From positions 119,237,468 through 119,301,467 of the forward strand of contig CM060888.1 in the NCBI GenBank assembly GCA_030762935.1: a stretch of DNA of 64,000 nucleotides. The letters are read 5' to 3'. The notes below the pieces were generated by a model. The model was not told the DNA's origin. It did no database searches and saw only the letters and a list, made by a program, of their open reading frames with translations. Position 1 is the stretch's first letter. Each line of letters begins with the position of its first letter. The position numbers and the translations under genes were made by a program. The DNA comes from Hymenopus coronatus. Lineage: Eukaryota > Arthropoda > Insecta > Mantodea > Hymenopodidae. This document shows, one piece after another, positions 21,984 to 32,207 of this stretch.

Positions 21984-22200
21984 CGCTTTAACTACTGACG
22001 GCACCGCAGGCGATGACACTGATGATACATGAATGATGATGGAGCACCGGTGGAATGAGAAACCGGAGTATCCGGAGAAAACCCTCCCCAGCGCCGCTTT
22101 GTCCACCATAAATCTCACATGCGGTCGCTTGGGAACGAACCTAGGCCGTCTAGGTGATAGATCGATATGGTTACACATCTCATGCTCTACATCTCAGGTC
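21984..22200 (-). mobile_element. SINE family B
   Basis: The minus strand has box B-like TAGGTTCGTTCCC and TTTATGGTGGACAAAGC. The core GGGTTTTCTCCGGATACTCCGG, TTCCACCGGTGCTCCATCATC and CATCGCCTGCGGTGCC follow. It lacks an A tail and abuts the broken family H copy directly. Confidence 0.75.
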
Positions 22201-22281
22201 GAGAGGCAAAAGGCAGCTTTCGCAGCTGATTGCCGATAGAATTATGGGTAGAATTCTTGTGTTATCTGATAGGACTTTTTT

Positions 22282-25210
22282 ATGTTAAAGGAAATCCCCC
22301 AAAATAGCCACGAAAAAACTCTAAAGTCAATTGAAATAAATAGAAGTTCATTAACAAAGAATTTTAGAAATACAGCAAATATCAGTAATTTTATTAAGAT
22401 AAGTGATAGCAGTAGCTCATTGTGCATATTTCACCAAAATATTAGGGGTTTAAGAAACCAAGTGGATGGAATTTCTCTTAGTCTTGCTTCTGAAAAATTA
22501 CAGCCACAAGTTTTATACTTATCCGAACATCACTTAACAGAACAATTTCATTGCATGGGTTCCCTTTAGAAGCAGCATATTCAAGGAAAAATTTACAAAA
22601 TGGAGGGGTTTTCATATTTGTAAAGCATGATGTACCTTATAAAATCATTAATCTTAACAAGTTTTTCTTTGAGATAATCAGAGAGATGTGCGCAGTTCAG
22701 CTAAACATAAATCAAGTAAATTTTGCAATAATAGATCTATATCAATCCCCACTACGAAGTATTAAAAACAGTTACATGATTCCTTAAAGATTATATTGAA
22801 ACCGAAACAAGAACTGATAATTTGTGGTGACATTAATATTTATTATCTTATACCTAGTCTCCGAACTCTATATTTTTACATACAACACGTCATCACATCA
22901 CATTTTCCTACAAGAATTCAGGGTAGCTCATCTTCAGCAATAGATAGCATGTTCACAAATATAGACAGAATTAAAACTTCAATAACCTTGTCATTTGCAA
23001 ATGGTCTTTCAGATCATGAGGCACAAATACTTCTCATTAAAGAGATTAACCTAAAGTTAAAACCAAACTATAAATATTATAGAACACGAAAAGTAAATGA
23101 AAGCACCCTCACATTGTTTAAGTATGACCTTCATCAAGAATCATGGACTGAAATTCATGAAATAAATGGAGTAAATGACAAGTTCAATCATTTCCTACAA
23201 CATTTCAACTCTCACTTTGTAGTATCCTTTCCAGTCAAATATCGTAAAATATATAATCATTAGGAAAATAACACCTGGATTACAATAGGCATTAAAACTT
23301 CTTACAAACGTAAGAAAAAATTACACCAAGAATGAAAACATAATTAGAGCCCAAATTTAGGAAATCACTATACAAATTACTGTAAAATTTTAAAATAAAC
23401 AATAAAAGATGCTAAAACATTGCATTATAATACAGAGATATTCAATAAAATAAAAACTATCTGGAATATAATAAAAAAATAATCAGGTAAGAGCTCTCAA
23501 GAAAGCTCTTCAATTACATTGAATTCCGCTAATCAAAAAATTGATGATCCTCAAAAGGTCGCAGATATTTTCAACAATTTCTTTTTGAATATAACAGACA
23601 AATTAAACATAAATTATGGATGTAAAGAATCAGTATTAAGTTTTCTGAAAACTTCTTTTGTAAACAGAGTCCCTGAATTTAAAGTAAAAATGACTACACC
23701 ATCCGAATAATAAAAAATATAATAAATTTGCTCAAAACCAAGAATTCCTTTGGATATTGTAAAATATCAAGCAAAATCCTAAAAGTATGTTTTTTTTTGG
23801 TAGTGTTTAACGTCCACTTTTACTGCTCCGGCACCGCAGGTGATCTAAAAGTATGTTCTGGCCTAATAAGCATTCCCCTTAACTATTTATGTAACGAATC
23901 GCTAAAGAGCGGAATATTTCCTGACAGAAAGAAGTATTCTATTGTCAAACCACTTTTTAAAAAAGGTAAACAAGATAATGTCTCAAATTATGGACCTATA
24001 TCTCTCTTGTCCGTTTTCTTAATAATATTTGAGAAAGTAATGTTCAATAGGCTTTATAATTACTTGAAAAAGAACAACTTACTTTCAAAAGAACAGTTTG
24101 GCTTTAGAAAAGGAGTAGCGACACATCATGCAACCTAAAAGCTCACGCATAAAGTGTTAACAGCGTTAAATGAAAAGAAACATGTCGATGGAATCTTTTG
24201 TGACCTAGCCAAGTCTTTTGACTGTGCGAATCATGAGATTCTGATAGCAAAACTAAATTTCCATGGAATCAAGAATAACATGTTAGATTGGTTCATTTCG
24301 TCCCTAGAGAAGAGTTAGCAAAGGGTCGAAATCAATAACTCCAATGGGTATCAAGATCCTTAGATCCTTAGAATGGAAATCAGTAAAACATGATGTTCTC
24401 CAGGGATCGATCTTAGGGCCTGTTTTGTTCTTGGTTTACATAAATGATCTCCCATTGTATATTAACAGTATTGCAAGTGTTTATTTATTCGCAGGTGGTT
24501 CTAGTTTTCTAGCAACAATAAAGACTTCAACGATTGTGTAGTAAAATTAAACTATGTTAGGAATTGTATGTCGAATTGGTTAAAAGCAAACAAACTCTCA
24601 TTAAACCTTGAAAAAATAAAAACACTTAAATTAGTAACTACTCACTCACCACAAACACACATAGAAATAGGAATTAATGTTCCACTGTTAGAACAGCTAA
24701 ATGAAGTCAAATTTCTTGGCTTTCATGTAGATAAGCATTTGGACTGGAAGTAGCATATTAGCTACATCACACCTAAACTTAGCTCAGCATGTGATGCTCT
24801 CGATACACTTAAATTGGAGTATTTTGCCTACTTTAACTCCATCATGGAGTATGGAATAATATTCTGAGGTAATTCAGTGGATAGTAAATGCATATTCCTG
24901 ATACAGAAGAAAGCTATACGAATAATCTGTAATGTTTATAGCTAACAGTCATGCAAAGAACGTTTCAAAAAATGGGCATATTCACCTTACTTTGCGTTTA
25001 TACATTATTTATTTTAAAACTCGACGAGTTAATCGACATAGTTTTATACAAACATGGAAATTCACAACATTAAAAACTCGACATCGTCCCAATGCCAAAC
25101 TTCATTGCTTTCAGAAAGGTGTATATTATGAAACAATTAAGATATTTAATGCTCTCCTCAATAATTTCAAAGAAAAATTGGGAATTTCAGGGCTTTTAAG
25201 GCTTCTCTGA
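22282..25210 (+). pseudogene. LINE ORF2: apurinic-type endonuclease and reverse transcriptase, broken
   Basis: In broken frames the order is as follows. Endonuclease: FHQNIRGLRNQ (about 22430), LSEHHL (Glu, about 22520), a frameshift, YQSPLRS (about 22740), ICGDIN (about 22820), SAIDSMFTN (about 22940), GLSDHEAQ (about 23010). Reverse transcriptase: SGIFPDRKKYSIVKPLFKKG (about 23910), NYGPISLL (Arg of NYRPIS lost), EQFGFRKG, CDLAKSFDCANH (catalytic Asp block, about 24200), LQGSILGPVLFLVYINDLP (about 24400), then LFAGGSS (about 24485). FAGG stands where FADD is expected, so both catalytic Asp are replaced by Gly. At least four frameshifts or stops are present, and a SINE stub sits in frame at 23792-23844. 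The intact protein would nick target DNA and copy element RNA into it. This copy cannot. Confidence 0.88.
23792..23844 (-). mobile_element. 3' stub of SINE family B inserted in the LINE ORF2, 13-bp TSD
   Basis: The 53-bp insert lies between direct repeats CTAAAAGTATGTT (23779-23791 and 23845-23857). It starts with a T run (23792-23798) and holds CACTGCGG-type SINE B sequence: GGTAGTGTTTAACGTCCAC and CGGCACCGCAGG. Insert plus duplication is 66 bp, a multiple of three, so the ORF2 frame passes straight through it. Confidence 0.9.
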
Positions 25211-25495
25211 AGGAGTAGCTTTGCAATAAATAATTTTATTCTGTAGATGAATATTTAAGCCTGACAATACCATAATAAGCATTGTACATATTTATAAGTA
25301 TTATAATGCATTGCATTTTGTGCATATTAGTGTGTGAGTGTGTGTGCGTGTTTTTATATTCAAATTAAACTGTGTATGTATACCTTGACTTGCGCAAATG
25401 TGTCAAATATATTTTTTAGTATTTAGCAATGACACAAGGGCAGTAAAGCCTGATGCTTTGATATTTTACATTCTAGTACATAATTATAAATTTGT

Positions 25496-25742
25496 GCATT
25501 TTTCCATTGTAAATTCTATAACATATTTGTAAATGTGTATTGTAATTTGTTGACATTTATGAAGAGTACATGCTAGAATATTCATATTTTAGTTTTATAT
25601 AATTACTAGTAGTAATATATATATTGCATTTTTCCATTGTAAATTCTATAACATATTTGTAAATGTGTATTGTAATTTGTTGACATTTATGAAGAGTACA
25701 TGCTAGAATATTCATATTTTAGTTTTATATAATTACTAGTAG

Positions 25743-25755
<13 letters not shown>
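25496..25755 (+). repeat. 130-bp tandem duplication in the LINE 3' UTR
   Basis: The unit starting GCATTTTTCCATTGTAAATTC occurs at 25496-25625 and 25626-25755, nearly identical through AATTACTAGTAGTAA. Confidence 0.95.

Positions 25756-25792
<37 letters not shown>
25745..25792 (+). repeat. (TA)n microsatellite
   Basis: About 48 bp of pure TA at the end of the tandem duplication. Confidence 0.95.
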
Positions 25793-25794
<2 letters not shown>

Positions 25795-26212
25795 GTGTGC
25801 ATCAGCTGACATTACACCAGTGTTACACAATGAAATTATATTTATTTATATATTTTAACAATAATTTTTATACTCTTTGTTTATATGTGTATGCAAAAAA
25901 GGAAGTACATAGGCTTTTATGGAGCACATTAAATATAGTGCAATGGCGTACAGGCCTCAAAAGCACATAATGTGATTATGTGTCTGTTCTGTTGCTTTTG
26001 TAACCCGTGCTTTTAGCACTAGAGCTTTATACATTTTAATTTTTTTTTTCAAAAGCCATTACATACATTGCTTTTTTTTTTCGTCGTATATAAACGTATG
26101 TATACATGAATATCCCTGACAAGTTCTATGTTCAATGGCTTCCTGGCCTAAAAGAACCTACAGAATGCTTTCTAATCTAATCATATCGAACGATTTATGA
26201 TATCGGTTAAAA

Positions 26213-27102
26213 TCTGATGTGTACCATTCACATGACTTTCTCCATATCCCTGCAACAAATAATTCTTATAAAGCTTATACTTCTATTTACTTTATGCTAA
26301 TCAGAAAAAAAATAGCAGAAATAGTCTAATTACTCGCTTCCTTGTAAGTAGAAGCGAAATAAAGGACAACCGTAGGTTAAAGTGATAGTCAAAAGCTGGT
26401 TGCTATGTCAATGAAGTTCCTTTGTTTATATGGATAGGAGTTGACAAATTCCTGTATGAGAAAAGTATGTTTTTCATAGCAGAAACCAAAAATAAGGAAT
26501 GTCTAGAAAACGACGAACTCCACGAAAAAAATGTATATAACATAAATTGTGTGTTTAAATGTGCTCTACATTTTTTGTAGTAAGTTTTTGTCCATCTCTT
26601 ACGGTTTAGCAGTTATTCAAAATTTAGTAAAATTCATCCAGAATAAACTACTCTTCAGAAGCTATTCCCAGAAAATTCAAGATATACATTTTATTTGTCA
26701 GGTAAATATGTTTAATGTACGAAATTTTAATCAAAATCGTTAGAGCCATTTTTGAGAAAATCAAAAGTTTCGAAAAAAGTTCCATGTAAGGGGTAGTTGG
26801 GGGTGGGGGGATTTTTCTCAAAATCTTCGAGTCGCATCCCTGGAAGATACTAAACTTAAGTACCAAGTTTGGTATTTTACCGACTTTTCGTTTTTTGAGT
26901 TATCGTGTTCACAGACACACGGACACGGACACATACACACACACACACACACACACGCGGACCTTTTTGTGAAAATGCTTTTTTTTTATATTGGGGACCC
27001 TAAAACATATATTTCCGGTGAAATCTCGTTATCGAATTTTTGGGTGGAGTGCAATACTTGCTCTATACACTATGTACATAGTGCGTATGGAGAAAGTAAA
27101 AA
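26213..27102 (+). mobile_element. family H copy, full length
   Basis: Starts TCTGATGTGTACCATTCACATGAC right beside the LINE 3' end and ends GGAGAAAGT plus A run. Palindrome at about 26860-26880, CA tract at 26935-26955. Confidence 0.93.
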
Positions 27103-27107
27103 TGATG

Positions 27108-27188
27108 CTCAAATGATCTCGGGGTCCATGGAACTTAAATTATAAGGCATTCGTCTTCTCAGGATAAAATAAAATAAAAAAAAAAACC
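27108..27188 (-). mobile_element. SINE family G, 3' fragment
   Basis: GATGCTCAAATGATCTCGGGGTCCATGGAACTTAAA matches 62143-62180, in the same orientation, then runs into an A-rich stretch. It is the tail portion of a longer SINE whose tRNA-like head is preserved at 62230-62310. Confidence 0.6.
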
Positions 27189-27495
27189 TAAGTTAATTAG
27201 TTTTAATTCAAATTATTGACACATTCTGGTATTTCACTACACATTTACAATTTCGTTGTAGAATAGTAGGCAACGCTTGATCCGATTTTTAGAGTGTGCG
27301 CTATTTAAGGTTTTGAGATTCGTAATGTTTCTTTAGTTTAAATAAAATATTGATCTTGTAAAATATAAATAATTTCTCCTTTTAAAAAATCAAACGAAAG
27401 AAATCTTTATGTTTAATTTTCAGAACTAACGTTGATACCAGAAAGGGTTGTAGCTAGATGAATGTTTTGTATAGTAACATTATTTATTTCATAGC

Positions 27496-27907
27496 GTTTA
27501 CTTACGGACTATACAAAAGACGATTTAGAATAAATACTTCACAAGCATTCCTAGGAAATTCGATATATACATCTTATTTGGCATGAAAGTATCTTAAGCA
27601 CATGATATTTTAATCAAAATATTTGGAGCCGCTTCTGGCAAAATAAAAAAATAACGTAACGTTTTCCAAGTAATAGTAAACGAGGGGGGGGTGTTCCTGA
27701 AACTTCCTAGAAAATACTGCGATCTAGTGCTTCTACTATAATTATGCTGTTCACGCGCACACACATGTACTTCTTTTTTTCTTGTTCTTTTTTTTTTTTT
27801 AACTCGGGGTGTCTCAAGATGGTATATCCGGTGGTACCTCCACATCCCATTTTTGGACGGAATATATTGTTTCCTCTATTACTTACTATAATATAGAGAA
27901 AGTAAAA
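27496..27907 (+). mobile_element. family H, 3' half
   Basis: Begins within the body near GACGATTTAGAATAAATACTTC and ends TATAGAGAAAGT. It is quite diverged in the palindrome region but retains ATTTTAATCAAAAT and a recognisable hairpin-to-terminus order. Confidence 0.75.
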
Positions 27908-28089
27908 GTATCGGAATCTAAAAGGGTAGTATAAAGGTTACGTCCATAACTCTTGTAATACTGCCTGGGCCTAACTAGGCTAGTCTATTTTTCCTATAAA
28001 AAACAGGGTAAACCTCTTGAGGCTTTGAGATCAACAGAAATTACGAACAGTATAGGAGATAGATAATTAACATTGACCTCTTAGTCGTC

Positions 28090-28305
28090 CTCCGTGGTCG
28101 AGAGGTAAAATGTTGCATCTAGGTCACATGGACATTGATTCAAACCTGGCGGAGGGCGATGGCTTTTTTCGGGCGTAAAAATCCTTAGTATGGCTTCCTT
28201 CGGAAGAGAAGTAAAGCCGTTGGTCCCGTGTCGTAGTTACTAGCAGAAATTTCTGAGCAAAATTTAGCTGTCTTTCACGCCCAAATGGGACGTTAAGAAT
28301 CACAA
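28090..28305 (+). mobile_element. tRNA-derived SINE family E
   Basis: CCTCCGTGGTCGAGAGGTAAA (box A) and TTGATTCAAACCTGG (box B), closed by CGGAGG. The body TTTTTTCGGGCGTAAAAATCC, the segment TTTCTGAGCAAAATTTAGC and CTTTCACGCCC are shared with 16295-16510 read on the minus strand. The end is GGGACGTTAAGAATC. No clear TSD was found. Confidence 0.82.
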
Positions 28306-28789
28306 TATTAAAGGGTGTAAGTATAATATGGAGGCTCATTGTATGCTGTGATTTGTAAATATACATTAGCTCGAAGGAAGCATTATATCTGGAAAGGTGA
28401 TGAAGACGCAGGTGGAAGCTAGAACCGAAGTGAATCAGACACCACTGTACATAAGTCAAAAAGTACACAAAAAGATTAACTTATATTCATCAGGATATTC
28501 CAGTGAAGTAATAAAGACAATTCAGAATAAAAATACACTAATTAAGATTGACAATGACGTTAAAATTGGGAAAGAAACAGAAGAATTAAATTAAGCATTT
28601 TGTTTAATTTTGTCTTCCATTAACGCTGTCAATAGCCAGGATCATATCAAACCCACCAATGTGCCGGAATATTCTTACGGCAGGAATTCTTCTACTTGTA
28701 GTAAATCTACCGACATGGGATTGTCACTTTTAATCATAATTATTAGTCATTTATGAGAAACAATTTTTCAGGTTCAGGTTAGCTTGAAA
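28306..28789. other. no recognisable feature
   Basis: Short open frames on both strands without motifs. No repeat was recognised. Confidence 0.35.
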
Positions 28790-28975
28790 TGGGGCATTTT
28801 GTTGATACTCTCGTGCTGCATCCTCGGAAGATACTAAACTTAAATATCAAATTTGATATATAAATGAGTTTTCGTTTTAAGGCATGCTGTCCTCACACGC
28901 AAGCCAAATTTTGAGATCAAATTTTAGTTGTATTTCAATACTTCCCTTCCTTACTACGTAGTGGAGAAAGATCAA
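28790..28975 (+). mobile_element. family H, degenerate 3' fragment
   Basis: TCGTGCTGCATCCTCGGAAGATACTAAACTTAAATATCAAATTTGATAT followed by a shortened tail and GTGGAGAAAGATC. The CA tract is nearly lost. Confidence 0.7.
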
Positions 28976-29628
28976 AACACAAAACAAACAAATAATGAGC
29001 ACATGTAATTTCAGACAAGAACAAGTATTGGTATATTCAACATAAATTATGCTTTAATGAAATATATTTTTACTTTCACAAGCACGTATGTACGTACAAT
29101 GTACATAGTAGCTAGAGAATATATTGTATTCCACTCAAAATTCTATGCTAAGAATTCATCAGAAACCACTTTTAGAAAAAGTTCCGTGTGTGTCTCTGAG
29201 CAGCATAACTCAAAAACGAAAACACCGTTAAACACAGAACTTGGTATTTATTTTTAGTATCTTTCAAGGATCCGACACGAAGTTTTTCAAGAAAATCCCC
29301 ACTCCAAACTACGCTGTACATGAAATATTTTTGAAAATGTTGTTTTTCAAAAATGGCTCTAAAGATTGATTAAAATATCCTATATTTAAAATATTCACAT
29401 CACAAATTAAATGTATATCTTGTATTTTCTGGGAATATGCCTCTGAAGACCTCTTTATTCTGAATGAATTTTGCTGGCCTTTGCATAACTATTAAACCGT
29501 AAGATATAGACTAAAACTTACTAAAAAAAACTGTAGATCTCTATAAAAACATAATTTATATGATATACTTCTTTTTTCTTTTTATTTCTTTATTGCAGAA
29601 TTGACATTTCCAATATATTCCTTACTTA

Positions 29629-30280
29629 CGAGGACCATTTTTTTCAACCTCCGATAGACTATAAATAAAAGACAAGTTCATAGTAAACAAGTATTTTATT
29701 ACTAAAAGTTTTGTACATTTATGGTTACTTTTCAACATAATCACCGAAAAGATTGAGACATTTATTGTACCTGTGCACAAGCTTTGCGATGTCCGCTTCA
29801 AAAAATGTTGCCGCCAATGATTTCAAATGAGCATTAACGTTGTTTTAAAAACCATCGTTGGTTTGAAACTGCTACCCTCATAGCCACGTCTTCAGTTCAG
29901 GGAAAAGGTGAAAGTCGCTGGGTGCCAGGTCAGGACTGTACGGGGGATGATCGAAAATGTCCCATTGAAATTGTTCAAGGAGCCAATGGGTTGTGCCAAC
30001 AGTTTGTGGACGAGCGTTTTCATGGATCAACACTATTCCTGAAGTCAGCATTCCGCTTCGTTTGTTCTGAATGACTCTCCGGGCTGCATCATTTGCGGCA
30101 ACATTTTTGAAGCGGGTATTGCAAAGCTTGTGCACAGGTACGATAAATGTCTCAATCTTTTCGGTGATTATGTTGAAAAGTATCCATAAGTGTACAAAAC
30201 TTTCAGTAATAAAATAATTGTTTTCTATGAACTTGTCTTTTATTTATAGCATATTGGAAGTTGAAGAAAAACGGCCCTCG
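29629..30280 (-). mobile_element. mariner-derived fold-back element with 192-bp inverted arms
   Basis: Flanked by TA on both sides (29627-29628 and 30281-30282), the target preference of Tc1/mariner elements. The outer ends CGAGGACCATTTTTTTCAAC and, inverted, CGAGGGCCGTTTTTCTTCAA are matching TIRs. Homology between the ends continues inward for about 192 bp (29629-29820 against 30089-30280) and includes the last ~26 codons of transposase in both arms. The element is thus two inverted mariner 3' ends joined through a piece of the catalytic region, with the original 5' half lost. Confidence 0.88.
29690..30088 (-). pseudogene. mariner transposase C-terminal region, dead
   Basis: The minus strand encodes NVAANDAARRVIQNK, HENARPQT, FDHPPYSPDLAPSDFHLF and, after stops, NVNAHLKSLAATFFEA...KLVHRYNKCLNLFGDYVEK. 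These are the second and third catalytic blocks of the mariner DDD triad and the conserved C-terminus. The second Asp (normally H-D-N-A-R-P) is Glu here, while the third Asp in PSDFHLF is kept. The first catalytic Asp and the DNA-binding N-terminus are absent. An apparent start at 30135 lies in the inverted second C-terminus, so its first residues are antisense and not transposase. Full-length mariner transposases are about 345 residues; roughly 115 are represented. Confidence 0.9.
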
Positions 30281-30589
30281 TATTTCAATGTTAAACTACG
30301 TAAATTTTCTCAAACGGGAAGTTTCCTTTCGTTTGATGTATATTATTTTACTGCTGGCCACGAAAAGCGAACCGAACCTCAATTGTTTCTCATAGCGACC
30401 AGCGTTTAAGAGAGTTAACTATTGGCTATTCCATCATTTCCCTTGAGCCTACAAAAAACAAGTAGCAAGACCAACTCCGCTAATGTCTATCACGCTTAGC
30501 AAGCTGTAGATATATAAATAATCTTTTGCAACAATAGTTTGTATGTAGAACACCTAGAGAACTTATGTCGATGGAACATACAGATGTTT

Positions 30590-31000
30590 ACTTTATCTAC
30601 ACGTATTATGTTTCTAATGTATTGAGAAGACATTTATTGTATTCTATCAAGAAATTCGAGATATCAGCCGAAATATGTTTTTGAGACCCTCTGATTCAAA
30701 AAAAAAAATGTTAGAAAAATTTCAGTGTGTGTGTGTGTGTGTGTGTGTGTCTCAAAAACAAAAATTCCGTTATATACCAAACTTGGTATTTAAGTTTAAT
30801 ATCTTTTAAGGATGCAATACAAGGGCCCTAAATTACCCTTTACATGGAAATGTTTTCCAAATTTTAAATTTTCTCAAAAATGGCTTACGATTTTATTAAA
30901 TTACGCAAATTATATATATATATATATATTTATTACACGACAAATAAAATTTATATCTGGAATTTTTTGGAAATAGCCTCTGAAGTCTCCTTTAATATTG
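30590..31000 (-). mobile_element. family H 3' half, inverted junction partner
   Basis: Starts ACTTTATCTACACGTATTATG directly after the 5' end of the previous copy. It has a GT tract (30726-30751) and the palindrome near 30775-30800. It stops after AATAGCCTCTGAAG. Confidence 0.8.
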
Positions 31001-31002
31001 GG

Positions 31003-31182
31003 CCTTTCGTTTTTGAGCTATGCTTCAAATACACACACACCCCCGCGGCGAACGTTTTTCTAAAATGATTTTTTGGATCCTGGGGTTCTCATCACTGTAA
31101 AATCTCAGTATCAAGTTTTGGGTGGAACACAATACCTTCTCTACCTACTTTGTACATTGAACATAATACTCAGTAGGGAATG
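31003..31182 (+). mobile_element. family H 3' end joined head-on to the minus-strand piece
   Basis: CCTTTCGTTTTTGAGCTATGC, a short CA tract, AAAATCTCAGTATCAAG, then CTTCTCTACCTACTTTGTAC. Orientation flips within a few bases of 31000, so this is an inversion or snap-back product. Confidence 0.75.
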
Positions 31183-31382
31183 TACTACACAAAAATATAC
31201 AAATGTGGAATTCTATAAAGTGATGAAGGCACCTGTTCTATTATATGAGTGATACCTGGATAAGGAAGTGAAACATTTTACAAACAGCAAATGTTGCAAA
31301 AAGCTGAACCGAATTCCTATGAAATACATTAGACAAGAACTGACTATTGGTGCAATAATGTTAAATAGATCATTAACATAAA

Positions 31383-32207
31383 TCTGATGGGTTACAATTC
31401 ACATGACTTTCTCCACCTTTTCTGCAACCAAACTATTCTTACAAAAGAATATTCGAGATAAACATAAGCAGAAATGACCTTATTTCTTAGTTCCTTGCAT
31501 GTAGAAGGGAAATGAGGACATGTATTGGGCTAAAGCAAAAATAAAATCCTTGAACATCTGTTACCATGTAATTGACATTGGCACTGATTCTCTTTGCATG
31601 GGCAGGAGTAAACACCGTTTGAGAAAAGTATACTTTTTTAAAACTGAAACCAATAACAAAGAATGTCATGCAAATTCTTCACCTTAGAGAAGAATGCATA
31701 TGGCAAATTGTGTTATAACTGACATAATTTTTGTGTAGCAAGATTTTGTCTATCTCTTAAAGTTTACCAGCTATGCTAAATCATTAATAATAAAGAGAGC
31801 ATTGAAAACATATAGGCTATTCCTAGAAAATGCAATATATACATACATTTTATCTGTCATGTAAATATCTATAATATACGGTATTTTAATCAAGATCGTT
31901 AGAGCTACTTTTTAAGAAAGTAAAAAATTTCGAACACTTTTCCGTGTTGTGAAAGAAGTTTGAGGTGGGGAAATTCTTAAAACTCGTGTCGAATTCTTAG
32001 AAAATATTGAACTTAAATATCAAGTTTGATATTTAATCAGCTTTTCGTTTTTGAGTCATCATCGTGCTCACGGACACACACACACATGGACATTTTTCTT
32101 TTTTTTTTCTCTAATTCAATGGACAAGTTAAATTTCAGGTGAAATCTTGGTAGCGAATATTTGGCGGAATGTATCGATGTATTACACACGAACTAGAGAA
32201 AGTAAAA
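31383..32207 (+). mobile_element. family H copy, full length
   Basis: Starts TCTGATGGGTTACAATTCACATGAC and ends AACTAGAGAAAGT plus A run. The body is the older subtype (GCATGGGCAGGAGTAAACACCG). The second LINE begins right at its 3' A run. Confidence 0.88.

Larger units (their letters stand above)
22270..26184 (+). mobile_element. LINE-1 of this window: near-complete ORF2 plus 3' UTR, inactive
   Basis: Spans endonuclease and RT remnants (22282-25210). A long AT-rich 3' UTR holds a 130-bp tandem duplication and a TA tract. The end is CTTTCTAATCTAATC, a short tandem-type terminus rather than a plain poly-A tail, as is common in CR1-like LINEs. The 3' end is confirmed by an inverted truncated copy at 38257-38547 that ends with the same TCTAA-type repeats. 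The left end is uncertain, and no ORF1 was seen upstream. The clade is inferred as CR1/Jockey-like from the motif set. Confidence 0.8.
29072..30586 (-). mobile_element. family H copy split by a mariner fold-back element
   Basis: Left part 29072-29628 starts ACTTTCACAAGCACG. The right part resumes at 30281 with TTTCAATGTTAAACTACG and TTTTCTCAAACGGGAAG, and ends ATGGAACATACAGA. Joining the parts recovers the normal body order around GATATTCCTTACTTA / TTTCAATG. The right part is the CCACGAAAAGCGAACC-type subfamily. Confidence 0.85.

Noticed and set aside
25745..25792. (TA)n as a replication origin or cruciform element
   Set aside because: TA tracts of this size occur at several places here and sit within LINE or family H sequence. 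No further evidence.
30115..30135. Start of the mariner transposase frame at 30135
   Set aside because: The first residues come from the inverted second 3' end, so they are antisense to the transposase C-terminus. Real transposase sequence begins near 30088.
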